Positions 8,671 through 19,851 of a stretch of 64,000 nucleotides of DNA are shown piece after piece (positions within the stretch are counted from its first letter, which is position 1; the number at the start of each line of letters is the position of its first letter). The notes beneath the pieces are model-generated. The model was not told the origin of the DNA, made no database searches, and was given only the letters and a program-made list of their open reading frames with translations. The translations under genes were made by a program, and so were the position numbers. Source of the stretch: Motiliproteus coralliicola (GTDB taxonomy: Bacteria; Pseudomonadota; Gammaproteobacteria; Pseudomonadales; Balneatricaceae); NCBI RefSeq assembly GCF_003345655.1, contig NZ_QQOH01000003.1:62001-126000 (forward strand), read 5' to 3'.

Positions 8671-8756
8671 TTGTCGGGGTTCCCACTCAGTGGGATGAGA
8701 GGTTAACACCAACCCGTGAACCTGATCCGGTTAATACCGGCGTAGGAAACAAGCAT
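8671..8756 (+). promoter_or_regulatory. TPP riboswitch (THI element) upstream of thiC
   Basis: The conserved thi-box is readable: TCGGGGT at 8674, ATGAGA at 8695, then ACCCGTGAACCTGATC (8712-8727) and the closing TACCGGCGTAGGAA (8735-8748). Order and spacing match the TPP aptamer. It lies about 120 bases ahead of thiC. A short hairpin (GACCGC/GCGGTC, 8829-8845) lies close to the thiC ribosome site and could be part of the expression platform. Expected action: thiamine pyrophosphate binding represses thiC, probably at translation, since no T-run terminator is seen. Confidence 0.93.
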
Positions 8757-8830
8757 TGGGCAACCTGTACGTCACCGCCCTGTCTGTTTATCGGTTCCTC
8801 TCCCCCTCCCTTCAAGACATCACTTTTTGA

Positions 8831-10756
<1,926 letters not shown>

Positions 10757-10845
10757 ACCACTAACCCGCGTGACCCGGTCGGCACGTGCCGACCGGCACG
10801 CAACGGTTACCACAACCTCGCACCGACAAATAGTGAGCCGACGTC

Positions 10846-11793
10846 ATGCAGTTATCGGCACAGGTCAATACCTTTGGCCGCCACATGCAGCAAAAATACG
10901 GGTACCGGGTTCATAAGCTGGCGCTCAACGCCAGCTTTACCTGCCCCAACCGCGACGGCACCAAGGGGCTGGGCGGCTGTACCTTCTGTAACAACAGCTC
11001 CTTCGCCCCCAACGCCAAACAACCGCCGACGGTCGCCTCGCAGATCGAAGCGGGACGCCAGGTGATCCGCAAGCGGACCGGCGCCAACCACTACCTAGCC
11101 TACTTCCAGGCCTACACCAACACCTACGCCGACATTAACTACCTCAAAGAGCTCTACGACGATGCCTTGTGCGAGCCGGATGTGATCGGCCTGTCGGTCG
11201 GCACCCGTCCCGACTGCGTACCGGATCCGGTATTGGATCTGCTGGCCTCCTACCAGGAGCAGGGCCACGAAGTCTGGCTGGAGCTTGGTCTGCAATCGGC
11301 CAACGATCACAGCCTCGAGCGGGTTAACCGCGGTCATGGCTGGGACGAATATCAGGACGCGATCGAACGAGCGCGACTGCGCGAGCTACAGGTCTGCACC
11401 CACCTGATCGTCGGTCTGCCCGGCGAAACCGCGATGGACAGCGTTGCCAGCTTCGATCGGGTCATGGAGCTGGGTCAGGCCAGTACCGCCACCCAAGGGA
11501 TGAAGCTGCACCCGTTGCATGTGGTCAAAGGCACCCAACTGGCCCGCCAGTGGAACCGGGGTGAGTTCACCACCCTGGGATTCGACGACTATATCGAAGC
11601 CTGCGTCGAAATCATTCGCCGTAGTCCACCCGAGCTGGTCTACCACCGCCTGACCGGCACCGCCGAGCCCGAGATCTTGCTGGCTCCGGGCTGGTGTGCC
11701 AAGAAATGGCTGGTACTCAATGCCATCAGCGCGGCCCTGGATGGCCAACCCTACCCTGGCTTCGACGACGAGCGACTGATCTGCTGCGCCTGA
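10846..11793 (+). CDS. YhcC-type radical SAM protein (TIGR01212)
   Basis: 315 residues, close to E. coli YhcC. Seen: the extended radical-SAM cluster motif CPNRDGTKGLGGCTFC with cysteines at 33, 45 and 48, then GLSVGTRPDC, VWLELGLQSANDHSL and HLIVGLPGE, which are all family blocks. Related proteins belong to the Elp3/oxygen-independent coproporphyrinogen-oxidase-like SAM group; the E. coli protein has no firmly assigned reaction. The spacer to thiC is 89 bases without a terminator, so read-through from thiC is possible. Ribosome site weak. Confidence 0.92.
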   Translation: MQLSAQVNTFGRHMQQKYGYRVHKLALNASFTCPNRDGTKGLGGCTFCNNSSFAPNAKQPPTVASQIEAGRQVIRKRTGANHYLAYFQAYTNTYADINYLKELYDDALCEPDVIGLSVGTRPDCVPDPVLDLLASYQEQGHEVWLELGLQSANDHSLERVNRGHGWDEYQDAIERARLRELQVCTHLIVGLPGETAMDSVASFDRVMELGQASTATQGMKLHPLHVVKGTQLARQWNRGEFTTLGFDDYIEACVEIIRRSPPELVYHRLTGTAEPEILLAPGWCAKKWLVLNAISAALDGQPYPGFDDERLICCA

Positions 11794-11934
11794 GCAGCAG
11801 ATCGCTCCCTCCCCCTCTCCCTCTCACCTCACTCCCGAAGGCCAGCACCCGCTGTCTGCTCAAAAATTCACGGTACAACCGCGTTACAACGGCTATGCTG
11901 AATCTGGGTATGCGTACGACGATCTGGAGAGTCC

Positions 11935-12420
11935 ATGATCAGGGAAATGACCGCCGCAGATTTTGAGCAGTTCTGGCCAACCTTTTCGGCCATCACCACC
12001 GCACAGGAAAGCTACAGTTTCGATCCGGACATGAGCTATGAACAGGCTTACCAACTATGGTGCCTCGAGCCGCTCAAAACCCTGGCGTACTTGGAACAGG
12101 GCAAAGTCCTCGGCTCCTACTTCATCAAACCCAACGCCGCAGGCCCCGGCGATCATGTCTGCAATTGCGGCTATATGGTCAGTCCCCACGCCCGTGGCTG
12201 CGGTATCGCCACGGCGCTTTGCGATCACTCGCAACTGATGGCCATGGAGCTGGGTTTCAAAGCGATGCAGTTCAACTCGGTCGTCTCCACCAACGAAGGG
12301 GCCATCCGTTTATGGCAGAAGTTGGGATTCCGGATTATCGGCACCATCCCCGGCGGTTATCGCCACCGCCAACTAGGCTATGTGGACAGCTATATCATGC
12401 ACAAAACACTACCCTGTTAA
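11935..12420 (+). CDS. GNAT family N-acetyltransferase
   Basis: 161 residues covering one complete GNAT fold. The acetyl-CoA pyrophosphate loop is seen as SPHARGCGIATALC (about residues 83-96), followed by the final helix/strand block STNEGAIRLWQKLGFRIIGT. Members move an acetyl group from acetyl-CoA to an amine; the substrate here cannot be told. GGAGAG stands just ahead of the ATG. It is flanked by genes of unrelated function and has no clear operon partner. Confidence 0.88.
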   Translation: MIREMTAADFEQFWPTFSAITTAQESYSFDPDMSYEQAYQLWCLEPLKTLAYLEQGKVLGSYFIKPNAAGPGDHVCNCGYMVSPHARGCGIATALCDHSQLMAMELGFKAMQFNSVVSTNEGAIRLWQKLGFRIIGTIPGGYRHRQLGYVDSYIMHKTLPC

Positions 12421-12518
12421 ACGGCGTGTCGATCTGGGCACCCCAACCGGTTGTATGTTGTCGTTTAGGATTTGCCGCTTAACCCTGACACCACACTATC
12501 CGCTGAGTAAGGGGCCTT

Positions 12519-13412
12519 ATGGACAAGCTTGAGATCCTATGGACACCGCAAGGCACTAATCTGCCATCGCTTGGCGCTCGATCGCTCACCGATATCTCCG
12601 ACGGCGACACCCCCAATATTCGGATGCCGATCCGCATGCTGTCGATCGACACCCCCGAAACCACCGCCCGCTCCGACAACGGTGCCGCCAAGATCGATGC
12701 CCAATTCCAGCAACTGGCGGACTGGATTCAAACGGGCCAAGCCCCGGTCAGCGACAGCTTCGCCCACTACATTCTGCCCAAGCTGGCGGATATCGACGCC
12801 GGTACCCTGCAGTTCCGACAGGGCAAACAGGCCGGCGAGCATTACCAGCAACTCATCGACCAGCGCCTTACCAAGCCGTCGGGGTCAAAACGCAAGCTGT
12901 TTGTACGCAGCCCTGAACCGCCGTTTGACGGCTACGGCCGCCTGCTGGCCTATGTCTCCCCGTCCTACAGCACCCGTGAGATCGCCACCCTGTCACGGAC
13001 CCAGCGAGCCACCTTCAACCTCAACATGGTCGAAAGCGGCTGGGCGGCCCCCTTTATCCTGTTCCCCAACATCCCCGGTGAACTGGATCTGCCGCTGTTT
13101 GTGGAGCAGGCACTGGCGGCCAAGAACGCCTCACGAGGGCAATATCAGCAACCGCTGTCGATGCCCGGCTACGAATACCGGATGTGCGAAAAGCTCTACA
13201 GCATCACCAAAAAGCTGGTCAACGGCGAGCGCTTGAGTGAGGCCCGACGACACAGCTGGCGCTCACGCTACTGCGCCGATATGCGCGACCGACGGCTCTA
13301 CGGACCAACCGAATATATGCAAATCCCCGAACCCTACCGGCTATGGATCTGGCCGGTTGATCTGCAGCTGTCGATCAGTCGACTGAACCTGATTCCACTA
13401 AGCGGCGGGTAA
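12519..13412 (+). CDS. Thermonuclease (SNase)-family protein with insertion
   Basis: 297 residues, cytoplasmic, with no signal peptide. Staphylococcal-nuclease-like blocks are visible: ISDGDTPNIRMPIRMLSIDTPE at about residues 26-47 (split here as ISDGDTPNI and RMLSIDTPE), then a catalytic-arginine-like segment YGRLLAYV (about 143-150). About 95 residues, longer than in typical SNases, lie between these blocks (QFQQLADWIQTG onward). The C-terminal 80 residues (YRMCEKLYSITKKL onward) are unassigned. The calcium-site Asp and the Glu of DTPE are present, so nuclease activity is plausible. AAGGGG lies before the ATG. Alternative: a nuclease-fold protein that binds but does not cut nucleic acid. 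Confidence 0.78.
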   Translation: MDKLEILWTPQGTNLPSLGARSLTDISDGDTPNIRMPIRMLSIDTPETTARSDNGAAKIDAQFQQLADWIQTGQAPVSDSFAHYILPKLADIDAGTLQFRQGKQAGEHYQQLIDQRLTKPSGSKRKLFVRSPEPPFDGYGRLLAYVSPSYSTREIATLSRTQRATFNLNMVESGWAAPFILFPNIPGELDLPLFVEQALAAKNASRGQYQQPLSMPGYEYRMCEKLYSITKKLVNGERLSEARRHSWRSRYCADMRDRRLYGPTEYMQIPEPYRLWIWPVDLQLSISRLNLIPLSGG

Positions 13413-13568
13413 CGCCCGGCGTCAGAGCCCGAAAATGGTTGATAAAAGCGGTGCTATATTAATAGCAGCCATGTAAACGACCATTTGAAACTTAAGAGTT
13501 ACAAGCGCTTAGATAGCGGCTATCCATCCAGCCGGGCAGTTATTCAGGCTACTTGTGGGGATAACTAG

Positions 13569-14081
13569 ATGGATATCAATATCGTCGACATCCTGAATAC
13601 CGGGGTCACCGGTTTCGCCTTCCTGATGCTCTTCCTGGGTTACAAACTCACCTCCGATGTGCAATCGAAGATCTTCGAAAAACGGGCCGACGAATTCCCC
13701 AGTGTGGAGATGTACAAAGAGTGGAAAAGCCTGGTCACCTCGCAACTTAACAACACCCGCTATTTTCTGGTGTTCTCGCTGATCTTCTTTGCCGGCGGGC
13801 TGTTCCTGCTGCTGTACCAGGCCGAGAGCAAGATCATTCTGGCGATTACGCCGCTGGATCACGCCTACGCGCCGCTGGTGCACCATCAGTCCGAGACGCT
13901 GAAGCTGAGCGACACCGGCCGTGCCACCTTGTCGGTCAAGGACGAACACAACATCTCGATATCCTACGAGAAGCTGCTCAACCGGATTCAGGAGCTGACC
14001 TTCACCCTGGAGGATCAGAAGCTGGTGACCAAGGACCTGGTACTGATCAACGCCAACAATGCCACCGATTCGGGTTTTTAG
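13569..14081 (+). CDS. Hypothetical two-helix membrane protein
   Basis: 170 residues with TM helices at about 8-28 (TGVTGFAFLMLFLGYKL) and 64-85 (FLVFSLIFFAGGLFLLLY), then a soluble tail of about 85 residues ending in a predicted coiled helix (LLNRIQELTFTLEDQ). It is the first gene of a compact four-gene unit (13569-15930) of uncharacterised membrane and TPR proteins; GGGGAT precedes the ATG. I do not recognise the family. The large cytoplasmic or periplasmic tail could contact the TPR protein encoded next. Confidence 0.72.
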   Translation: MDINIVDILNTGVTGFAFLMLFLGYKLTSDVQSKIFEKRADEFPSVEMYKEWKSLVTSQLNNTRYFLVFSLIFFAGGLFLLLYQAESKIILAITPLDHAYAPLVHHQSETLKLSDTGRATLSVKDEHNISISYEKLLNRIQELTFTLEDQKLVTKDLVLINANNATDSGF

Positions 14082-14094
14082 GGGAATGCGTGGG

Positions 14095-14916
14095 ATGAAA
14101 CCGATCTTCGTTTTGTTTGTGAGTCTGCTTCTTACACCCCTGGCACAAGCTGATTTCAGCGCTTCTCTCGGACGCGCTGGCCAGGCATTTCAATCGGCCG
14201 ACTACAGCAATGCGTTGAGCCTGCTACGCCAAGCAGAGCCGCTGGCCGAGACGCCCCATGACCAAGCCAAGATCGGTAATGCAATCGGGTGGACCTACTA
14301 CAACCTCGACGATATCCGGCGGGCCCGACAATACCTGCAGCGCGCATTCGAGCAGGCCAAGCCCACCGAGGACGCCCAACTGCTCAGAAAAATCTCCAAC
14401 AATCTGGGTCTGCTGGAGTATGCCGAGGGTAACCATCAGGTGGCCAAATCCTACTTCTCCAACCCGTGGGCGAACGGCTCGCCCACCGCCACTACCTACC
14501 TGGCCAATATTCAGCGACACGAACGGCTGAACGAAGCCAAGCAACATATCAGCTCAGGCATCGGATACCGGCGTCGAGGCGATTTTGAAAATGCGATTAA
14601 GGAATACGACAAGGCACTGGAGATCCTTCCCGACAGCGCCCGGATTCAAGAGTTTAAAGGCTATGCTCAGTTCCGCCTCGGCGACCATCAAGGTTCTATT
14701 GAAACGCTCAACAATGCCCTTCGAATAGAACCGGACCGTCTTAACGTGGTCATCAACCTGTTCAAGTCCTACTGCGCTTCCAACGACATTGAGGCGATCG
14801 AAGCGCTCATAATAAGCAGCCGCGACCTGATCAGCCAACACCGCGATGTACTCCGCCGGGATGGTGAACTGAATAGGGTCTGCAAAAACTTCAACATTCA
14901 AAGTGACGATGCATGA
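14095..14916 (+). CDS. Exported TPR-repeat protein
   Basis: 274 residues from the ATG at 14095 (AGGGGA about ten bases ahead; the ATG at 14086 would sit on that site). A signal peptide is seen at about 1-19 (FVLFVSLLLTPLAQA). Tetratricopeptide repeats follow at about 28-60 (AFQSADYSNALSLLRQAE), 65-100 (GNAIGWTYYNLDDIRRARQ) and 160-225 (GIGYRRRGDFENAIKEYDKA). It is probably periplasmic and mediates protein-protein contacts. It overlaps neither neighbour seriously: its stop shares ATGA with the next gene, which argues for translational coupling. The partner or process is unknown. Confidence 0.8.
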   Translation: MKPIFVLFVSLLLTPLAQADFSASLGRAGQAFQSADYSNALSLLRQAEPLAETPHDQAKIGNAIGWTYYNLDDIRRARQYLQRAFEQAKPTEDAQLLRKISNNLGLLEYAEGNHQVAKSYFSNPWANGSPTATTYLANIQRHERLNEAKQHISSGIGYRRRGDFENAIKEYDKALEILPDSARIQEFKGYAQFRLGDHQGSIETLNNALRIEPDRLNVVINLFKSYCASNDIEAIEALIISSRDLISQHRDVLRRDGELNRVCKNFNIQSDDA

Positions 14917-15446
14917 ACGACCATTGGGAGATCATCAAGACCATCACCGAGGCCGAGCATCACTTCAATAACCTGTGCTTCAAGATCCGAACCCTGGCCT
15001 CCACCTGGCTGCTGGCCACCTTTGCCGGGGTCGGCTTTCTGATTACCAAGACGATCGATCAGAGCCTGAGCATCGGCGACCTCACCGTATTGCTGTGCTG
15101 GGCCGGCTCGCTCGGTATTTTCACCCTGTGGATTCTGGATATTCAGATCTACCAGAAGATCCTCAACGCCTGGTTCGAACAGCGACAGGCGATCGAGAGC
15201 CAGCACCCCGAATTCCCTCAGCTGCACCAAGCGATCACCAGTACTCAGCCGGGCGGACGAGCCACCAACCTGATCAAACTTTATTACATCGGGCTGTTTT
15301 CGGCGCCCTTGCTGCTGGCCTGTTATATCTGCCTCTATAAAGATCTCGCGTCGGTTTTCGCATTCGGTTCGATCGCCCTATTGGTGATATTCTGTTTCGT
15401 CATCTATCGACTCAGCCCCAGCGGCCAGGAAATCCCAACAGATTGA
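14913..15446 (+). CDS. Hypothetical four-helix membrane protein
   Basis: 177 residues with four membrane helices (about 28-47, 58-80, 125-143 and 148-165; e.g. LATFAGVGFLITKTI, LLCWAGSLGIFTLWIL, FSAPLLLACYICLY, FGSIALLVIFCFVIY). There is a conserved-looking soluble N-terminus (WEIIKTITEAEHHFNNLCFK) and a cytoplasmic loop after helix two. The start overlaps the TPR gene stop by four bases (ATGA). I do not recognise the family. It is the third gene of the uncharacterised unit. Confidence 0.75.
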   Translation: MNDHWEIIKTITEAEHHFNNLCFKIRTLASTWLLATFAGVGFLITKTIDQSLSIGDLTVLLCWAGSLGIFTLWILDIQIYQKILNAWFEQRQAIESQHPEFPQLHQAITSTQPGGRATNLIKLYYIGLFSAPLLLACYICLYKDLASVFAFGSIALLVIFCFVIYRLSPSGQEIPTD

Positions 15447-15450
15447 TGCC

Positions 15451-15930
15451 ATGAACGGCTACCTATCCAGCGTCCTGCTGACAAAACTCACCACCCGACT
15501 GCTGTTCGGTTTCACCCTGATCGGTGGTGGTCTGTTTGTCACTCTCAGCAAGATGGAGCATTTAGGGCTGGGCGGCGCTGGAGAGCCTGAGCGTTGGGCG
15601 TTGGGTCGGGTTTTGTCGCTGATCGGATGGTGGCTGCTGGCGGTTGGGCTGTACTTTCTGCGCCGCCGACAAGCCTACCGACAGAGTCTAATCATCATAG
15701 CTTGGCTGTGCGGCTTGATCAGTGTGGCACTGGCAACACTCTGGTCTGGTATGACCTCGGGGTTTGGTATCTATCTCAGCGCCCTGTTCTACACCTTGCT
15801 CTGTGTTCTATGGGGCATGACCATTCAGCACCACCTATGGGCGGGGCTGTTTGGGGTCGTGATACTGCTGCTGCAGATCGCCACCGATATTGTGGTGCTG
15901 GGTATACTGGGGGAGTTTCGAATCCACTAA
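15451..15930 (+). CDS. Hypothetical membrane protein
   Basis: 159 residues, almost entirely hydrophobic, with about five membrane helices (e.g. LLFGFTLIGGGLFVTL, LSLIGWWLLAVGLYFL, LFGVVILLLQIATDIVVLG). It begins four bases after the previous stop, so it is the last gene of the unit. No motif points to transport or enzymatic activity. It converges with the endonuclease IV gene, with 24 bases between the stops. Confidence 0.7.
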   Translation: MNGYLSSVLLTKLTTRLLFGFTLIGGGLFVTLSKMEHLGLGGAGEPERWALGRVLSLIGWWLLAVGLYFLRRRQAYRQSLIIIAWLCGLISVALATLWSGMTSGFGIYLSALFYTLLCVLWGMTIQHHLWAGLFGVVILLLQIATDIVVLGILGEFRIH

Positions 15931-15954
15931 GGCTACGGCCAGGCTGCAACAGCG

Positions 15955-16812
15955 TTATTGGTACTGCAGCTGGTAGAGCGCCCTTATCTCGTCGGCCCAG
16001 ATCGACGAATCGATGGTCTCCAGCACCATCGGAATCCCGTCGAACCTTGGATCACGCATGATGAACTCGAAGCAGTCCCAACCGATATAGCCCTGCCCCA
16101 GGCTGTGATGGCGATCGACCCGGGTGGCGAAATCAACCTTGGCGTCGTTCAGGTGCATCCCGCGTAGATACTCGAAGCCGACAATGCGCTCGAACTCATC
16201 GAAGCTCTGTCGGCAGGCCTCCATGCCCCGCAGGTCATAACCTGCCACGAAGGTATGACAGGTGTCGAGGCAGACGCCGACCCGGCTCTTATCTTCAACG
16301 CCATCAATAATCCGCGCCAGCTGCTCGAAACGATGGCCCAGATTACTGCCCTGCCCGGCCGTGTTCTCAATCACCGCCGTGACCCCTTCAACCCGGTCCA
16401 GCGCAATATTGATCGACTCGGCGACCCGATCCAGGCAGGCGTCCTGATCGATCCGACTCAGATGGCTGCCGGGATGAAAGTTCAACAGCGTCAGCCCCAG
16501 CTGTGCACAGCGCTGCAGCTCGTCGATAAAAGCCGCCCGTGATTTCTCCAATCCTTCCCGATCCGGATGACCCAAATTGATCAGGTAGGAGTCATGGGGC
16601 AGGATCTGGTTCGGCTCAAAACCGCACTCCACGCAGTTGACCTTGAACTGCTCGATCACTTCATCGGTCAGCGGTTTGGCTTCCCAGCGACGCTGGTTTT
16701 TGGTGAACAGGGCAAAGGCACGGGCTCCGATCTCGCGGGCGTTTAGCGGTGCGTTCTGAACCCCGCCGGCAGCGCTGACATGGGCGCCGACAAACTTACT
16801 CGGTTGAGGCAT
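15955..16812 (-). CDS. nfo: Endonuclease IV (deoxyribonuclease IV)
   Basis: 285 residues, exactly the length of E. coli Nfo. It cuts DNA at abasic sites and repairs 3' blocking groups, using three zinc ions in a TIM barrel. Seen: [11 protein letters not shown] at the N-terminus, [65 protein letters not shown] and VLETID, which together supply the metal-binding His, Glu and Asp residues. The start is set at 16812 by alignment with the family; the ribosome site is weak, and an upstream TTG (16851) would add 13 unmatched residues. Confidence 0.96.
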   Translation of the reverse strand: MPQPSKFVGAHVSAAGGVQNAPLNAREIGARAFALFTKNQRRWEAKPLTDEVIEQFKVNCVECGFEPNQILPHDSYLINLGHPDREGLEKSRAAFIDELQRCAQLGLTLLNFHPGSHLSRIDQDACLDRVAESINIALDRVEGVTAVIENTAGQGSNLGHRFEQLARIIDGVEDKSRVGVCLDTCHTFVAGYDLRGMEACRQSFDEFERIVGFEYLRGMHLNDAKVDFATRVDRHHSLGQGYIGWDCFEFIMRDPRFDGIPMVLETIDSSIWADEIRALYQLQYQ

Positions 16813-17081
16813 AGGTATTGGTTTAACAGGATGGCAGTCGGTGGGATACAAGCCCGCCGTTGCAATAGCACTTTCACGACGGGCTTACAATGCAGCCGCG
16901 ATTATAGCGATCGATAAAACCTGCGTCACCGCCATAGCGTCATCGTACGAAGCACACCAGATACTTCGCGCAGGGCTGAGCTGATCCAACGCAACAAAAA
17001 TGCAGTTACGGCATATCGCCATTAGCGCCGACAAAGATCTGTGATATACCTTTGCCTTCAACCTTGCAGGAGAGGCCGCAT

Positions 17082-17678
17082 ATGGAAATCGGTACTATCG
17101 TCTTCTTAGTGATCGTTGCCGCGATCATCGTCTATATCGTGTCGATCTATAACCGTCTGGTATCGCTACGACAGCGTCACCTTAACGCTTTCAGCCAGAT
17201 CGAAGTTCAACTAAAGCGCCGTTACGACCTGATTCCCAACTTGGTCGAAACCGCCAAAGGCTACATGTCCCACGAGCGCGAAACTCTCGAAGCGGTCATC
17301 CAGGCGCGGAACGAAGCCTCGGCGCTGCTTAAAGGCGCAGCCGCCGATCCGAGTAGCGCCGGTGCCATCGCCCAGTTGGCCGGCGCCGAAGGGGCGTTAA
17401 GCTCAGCTCTGGGTAAGCTCAACTTCGTGATGGAAGATTACCCGGATCTGAAAGCCAACGAGAACATGATGCAGCTGTCGGAAGAGCTGACCAGCACCGA
17501 AAACCGGGTCGCCTTCGCCCGTCAGGCGTTTAACGATGCGGTCACCGGCTACAACACCTACCGACGCAGCTTCCCGCCGGTCTTTTTTGCCCCGACCTTT
17601 GGTCATGCACAGGACGCCACCCTGCTGGAGTTTGAAGACAGCGCCCAGATTCAGGTGGCCCCGAAAGTCTCGTTTTAA
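17082..17678 (+). CDS. lemA: LemA family protein
   Basis: 198 residues. One N-terminal membrane helix (about 4-22, TIVFLVIVAAIIVYIVSIY) is followed by the helical LemA domain (NRLVSLRQRHLNAFSQIEVQ, RRYDLIPNLVETAKGYMSHE). AGGAG precedes the ATG at 17082, which decides against the upstream ATG at 17052. LemA proteins are inner-membrane proteins of poorly known function, often paired with an M48 protease, as here (15-base gap to the next gene). The pair is likely one operon with a role in membrane-protein quality control; that role is inference from the pairing. Confidence 0.93.
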   Translation: MEIGTIVFLVIVAAIIVYIVSIYNRLVSLRQRHLNAFSQIEVQLKRRYDLIPNLVETAKGYMSHERETLEAVIQARNEASALLKGAAADPSSAGAIAQLAGAEGALSSALGKLNFVMEDYPDLKANENMMQLSEELTSTENRVAFARQAFNDAVTGYNTYRRSFPPVFFAPTFGHAQDATLLEFEDSAQIQVAPKVSF

Positions 17679-17693
17679 TCGGCGTACTTAGCC

Positions 17694-19649
17694 ATGGTCG
17701 ATTTTTTCGCCCAGCAGGATCAGGCCCGCCGTAATACCGGCTTGCTGGTGCTGCTGTTTCTGCTCGCGGTGACGGCGCTGATCCTGATCACCAACCTGGC
17801 GGTAATGATCTGCCTGTGGGGCATCGTCGGCACCGTCGATGGTGATGTGGCGACGCTGTTCTACCAGGGTATCGGCCCGCTGCTGGAGCAGTTCAACTGG
17901 GAACGCTTCGGTCTGATCAGCCTGCTGGTCTGTGGGCTGGTCGGTAGCGCCTGTCTCTACAAACAGCTGCAGCTCTCCGAGGGGGGGAAAGCCATCGCCG
18001 AGTCGCTCCACGGCCAGCGGATCCACCCCAATACCGATGACCCGAAGCAGAAGATGGCACTGAATGTGGTTGAAGAGATGGCGCTGGCATCCGGTATGCC
18101 GGTACCGCCGGTCTATCTGCTCAGCCATGAGCTGGGGATCAACGCCTTCGCCGCTGGCAACCAACCCTCCGATGCCGTGATCGGCCTGACTCAGGGGGCA
18201 ATAGAAAGCCTGGATCGTGATCAACTGCAGGGCGTTATCGCCCACGAATTCAGTCACATCCTCAATGGCGATATGCGCCTCAATATCCGTCTGATCTCGC
18301 TGCTGCACGGTATCGTCTTTATCGGCGCCATCGGTGAGATCTTGTTGCGCTACGGACCACGGGGCCGATCCAACTCCAATAACAAGACCGGTCCACAACT
18401 GATGATGCTGGGACTGGTGCTGTTACTGGTAGGCTGGCTGGGCAACTTCTTCGGACGGCTGATCAAGGCCTCGGTCAATCGCCAGCGTGAATACCTGGCT
18501 GACGCTTCGGCGGTTCAATTCACCCGCAATCCGCAGGGTATCGCCGAGGCGCTGAAGGTGATCGGTGGCCACAGCGGCCGTGCCGAGTTACACAGCTCCC
18601 AGGTGGATCAGGTCAGCCACCTGTTCTTCGGCCGATCCCTGAGCAACCTGACCGGTTTGTATGCCACCCACCCACCATTGCTGGACCGGATCTTTCGCCT
18701 CGAGCCCAATTGGGACGGCAGCTATATCTACCCCAAACCTAGCCAGGTAGAAGCCCGCAAACAGCGTCAGCAGGCCCGTGAACAGGAACGGGCGCAAAAA
18801 CGACGCCAGGCGCTGGCAGCCGGTGTTGTTCTGGCGGGAGGCCCAACGCTGGATCTGGAACAGCCATCAGCCCTGGAACAGACCCGCCAGGAGATCGCCG
18901 CACTGCCCGAAGCCCTGAAACAGCAGGTCCACGAGCCGCTCGGCGCGATGGCGATCATTTACGGGCTGCTGATTCACCAGCAGCCGGAGCAGCGCGAACA
19001 GCAACTGCAGCTACTGCAGCAGCTATCGATTCCGGGGCTGCCTCAGCAATGTCAGCAGCTACTCGAGCCCATCGCCCAGTTGCATCGCAGTCACTATCTG
19101 AGTCTGACCGAACTCTGCATGCCGGCCCTGAAAACCCTGTCACCGGCGCAATATCAGCAGTTCAAACAGACCCTGTTAAAGGTGATCCGAGTCGACCAAC
19201 ACACCTCACTGCTGGAGTGGTGCCTGTACCAGCTGGTTCAGCACTACCTGGCCGCCGAGTTCGGACCGGTCAAGCGCCGCGAGCCGCGCTTTAGCAAGCC
19301 CCAGCAACTGGCCAACGAATACCAGCTGATCCTCTCGACCCTGGCCCACCAAGGCGAGCAGGATGAGGAGCACACCGAACGTGCCTTTAACCGCGGGGCT
19401 GGTGCGGCCGGACTCTACAACCTGACGCTACTGCCCGTCGAGCAGTGTGATCCGACCGAGTTTATCCGCGCAGTCAATCAATTGAGCCTGGCCAAGCCAC
19501 TGCTCAAACCGCGCCTGCTGCGCGGGCTGGAACTGTGCGTCAAGCAGGATCAGCAGATCACTCCGGTAGAGCTGGAACTGATCAGCGCCATTTTTGCATT
19601 AATGGAGAGTCCCTTGTCGCGGTTACAGCTCGATTCGGCTGGCTCCTAA
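17694..19649 (+). CDS. M48 family zinc metalloprotease with long C-terminal extension
   Basis: 651 residues. Membrane helices at about 17-45 and 62-85 are followed by an HtpX-like catalytic domain: VIAHEFSHILNGD with the zinc motif HEFSH near residue 184, and the downstream ligand region NRQREYLADASAVQFTRNP. Two further helices lie between them. From about residue 350 there is a Gln/Arg-rich linker (RKQRQQAREQERAQKRRQAL) and a helical extension of about 280 residues ending in a TerB-like-looking helical bundle (LCVKQDQQITPVELELISAI). HtpX of E. coli is only about 290 residues. Coupled to lemA. Expected to degrade or process membrane proteins; the role of the extension is unknown. Confidence 0.9.
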   Translation: MVDFFAQQDQARRNTGLLVLLFLLAVTALILITNLAVMICLWGIVGTVDGDVATLFYQGIGPLLEQFNWERFGLISLLVCGLVGSACLYKQLQLSEGGKAIAESLHGQRIHPNTDDPKQKMALNVVEEMALASGMPVPPVYLLSHELGINAFAAGNQPSDAVIGLTQGAIESLDRDQLQGVIAHEFSHILNGDMRLNIRLISLLHGIVFIGAIGEILLRYGPRGRSNSNNKTGPQLMMLGLVLLLVGWLGNFFGRLIKASVNRQREYLADASAVQFTRNPQGIAEALKVIGGHSGRAELHSSQVDQVSHLFFGRSLSNLTGLYATHPPLLDRIFRLEPNWDGSYIYPKPSQVEARKQRQQAREQERAQKRRQALAAGVVLAGGPTLDLEQPSALEQTRQEIAALPEALKQQVHEPLGAMAIIYGLLIHQQPEQREQQLQLLQQLSIPGLPQQCQQLLEPIAQLHRSHYLSLTELCMPALKTLSPAQYQQFKQTLLKVIRVDQHTSLLEWCLYQLVQHYLAAEFGPVKRREPRFSKPQQLANEYQLILSTLAHQGEQDEEHTERAFNRGAGAAGLYNLTLLPVEQCDPTEFIRAVNQLSLAKPLLKPRLLRGLELCVKQDQQITPVELELISAIFALMESPLSRLQLDSAGS

Positions 19650-19851
19650 ACCTCGCTATTTGGCCCATAACGGCTATGGTGTAATTAAGGAACCTGAGCG
19701 TTGCTGCTTGTTGCAGTGTCTAAGCTTTGCTTCAACGCGGCATCTGGATTAACGATCCAGTCCAAAGCCTGAAGCTAGCCGGGGCTTACTCCCAGGTTCC
19801 CATAGCATAAAGCAGTAATACTTAGCTCGGAGACTGTTAGCGGAGTGCTGC

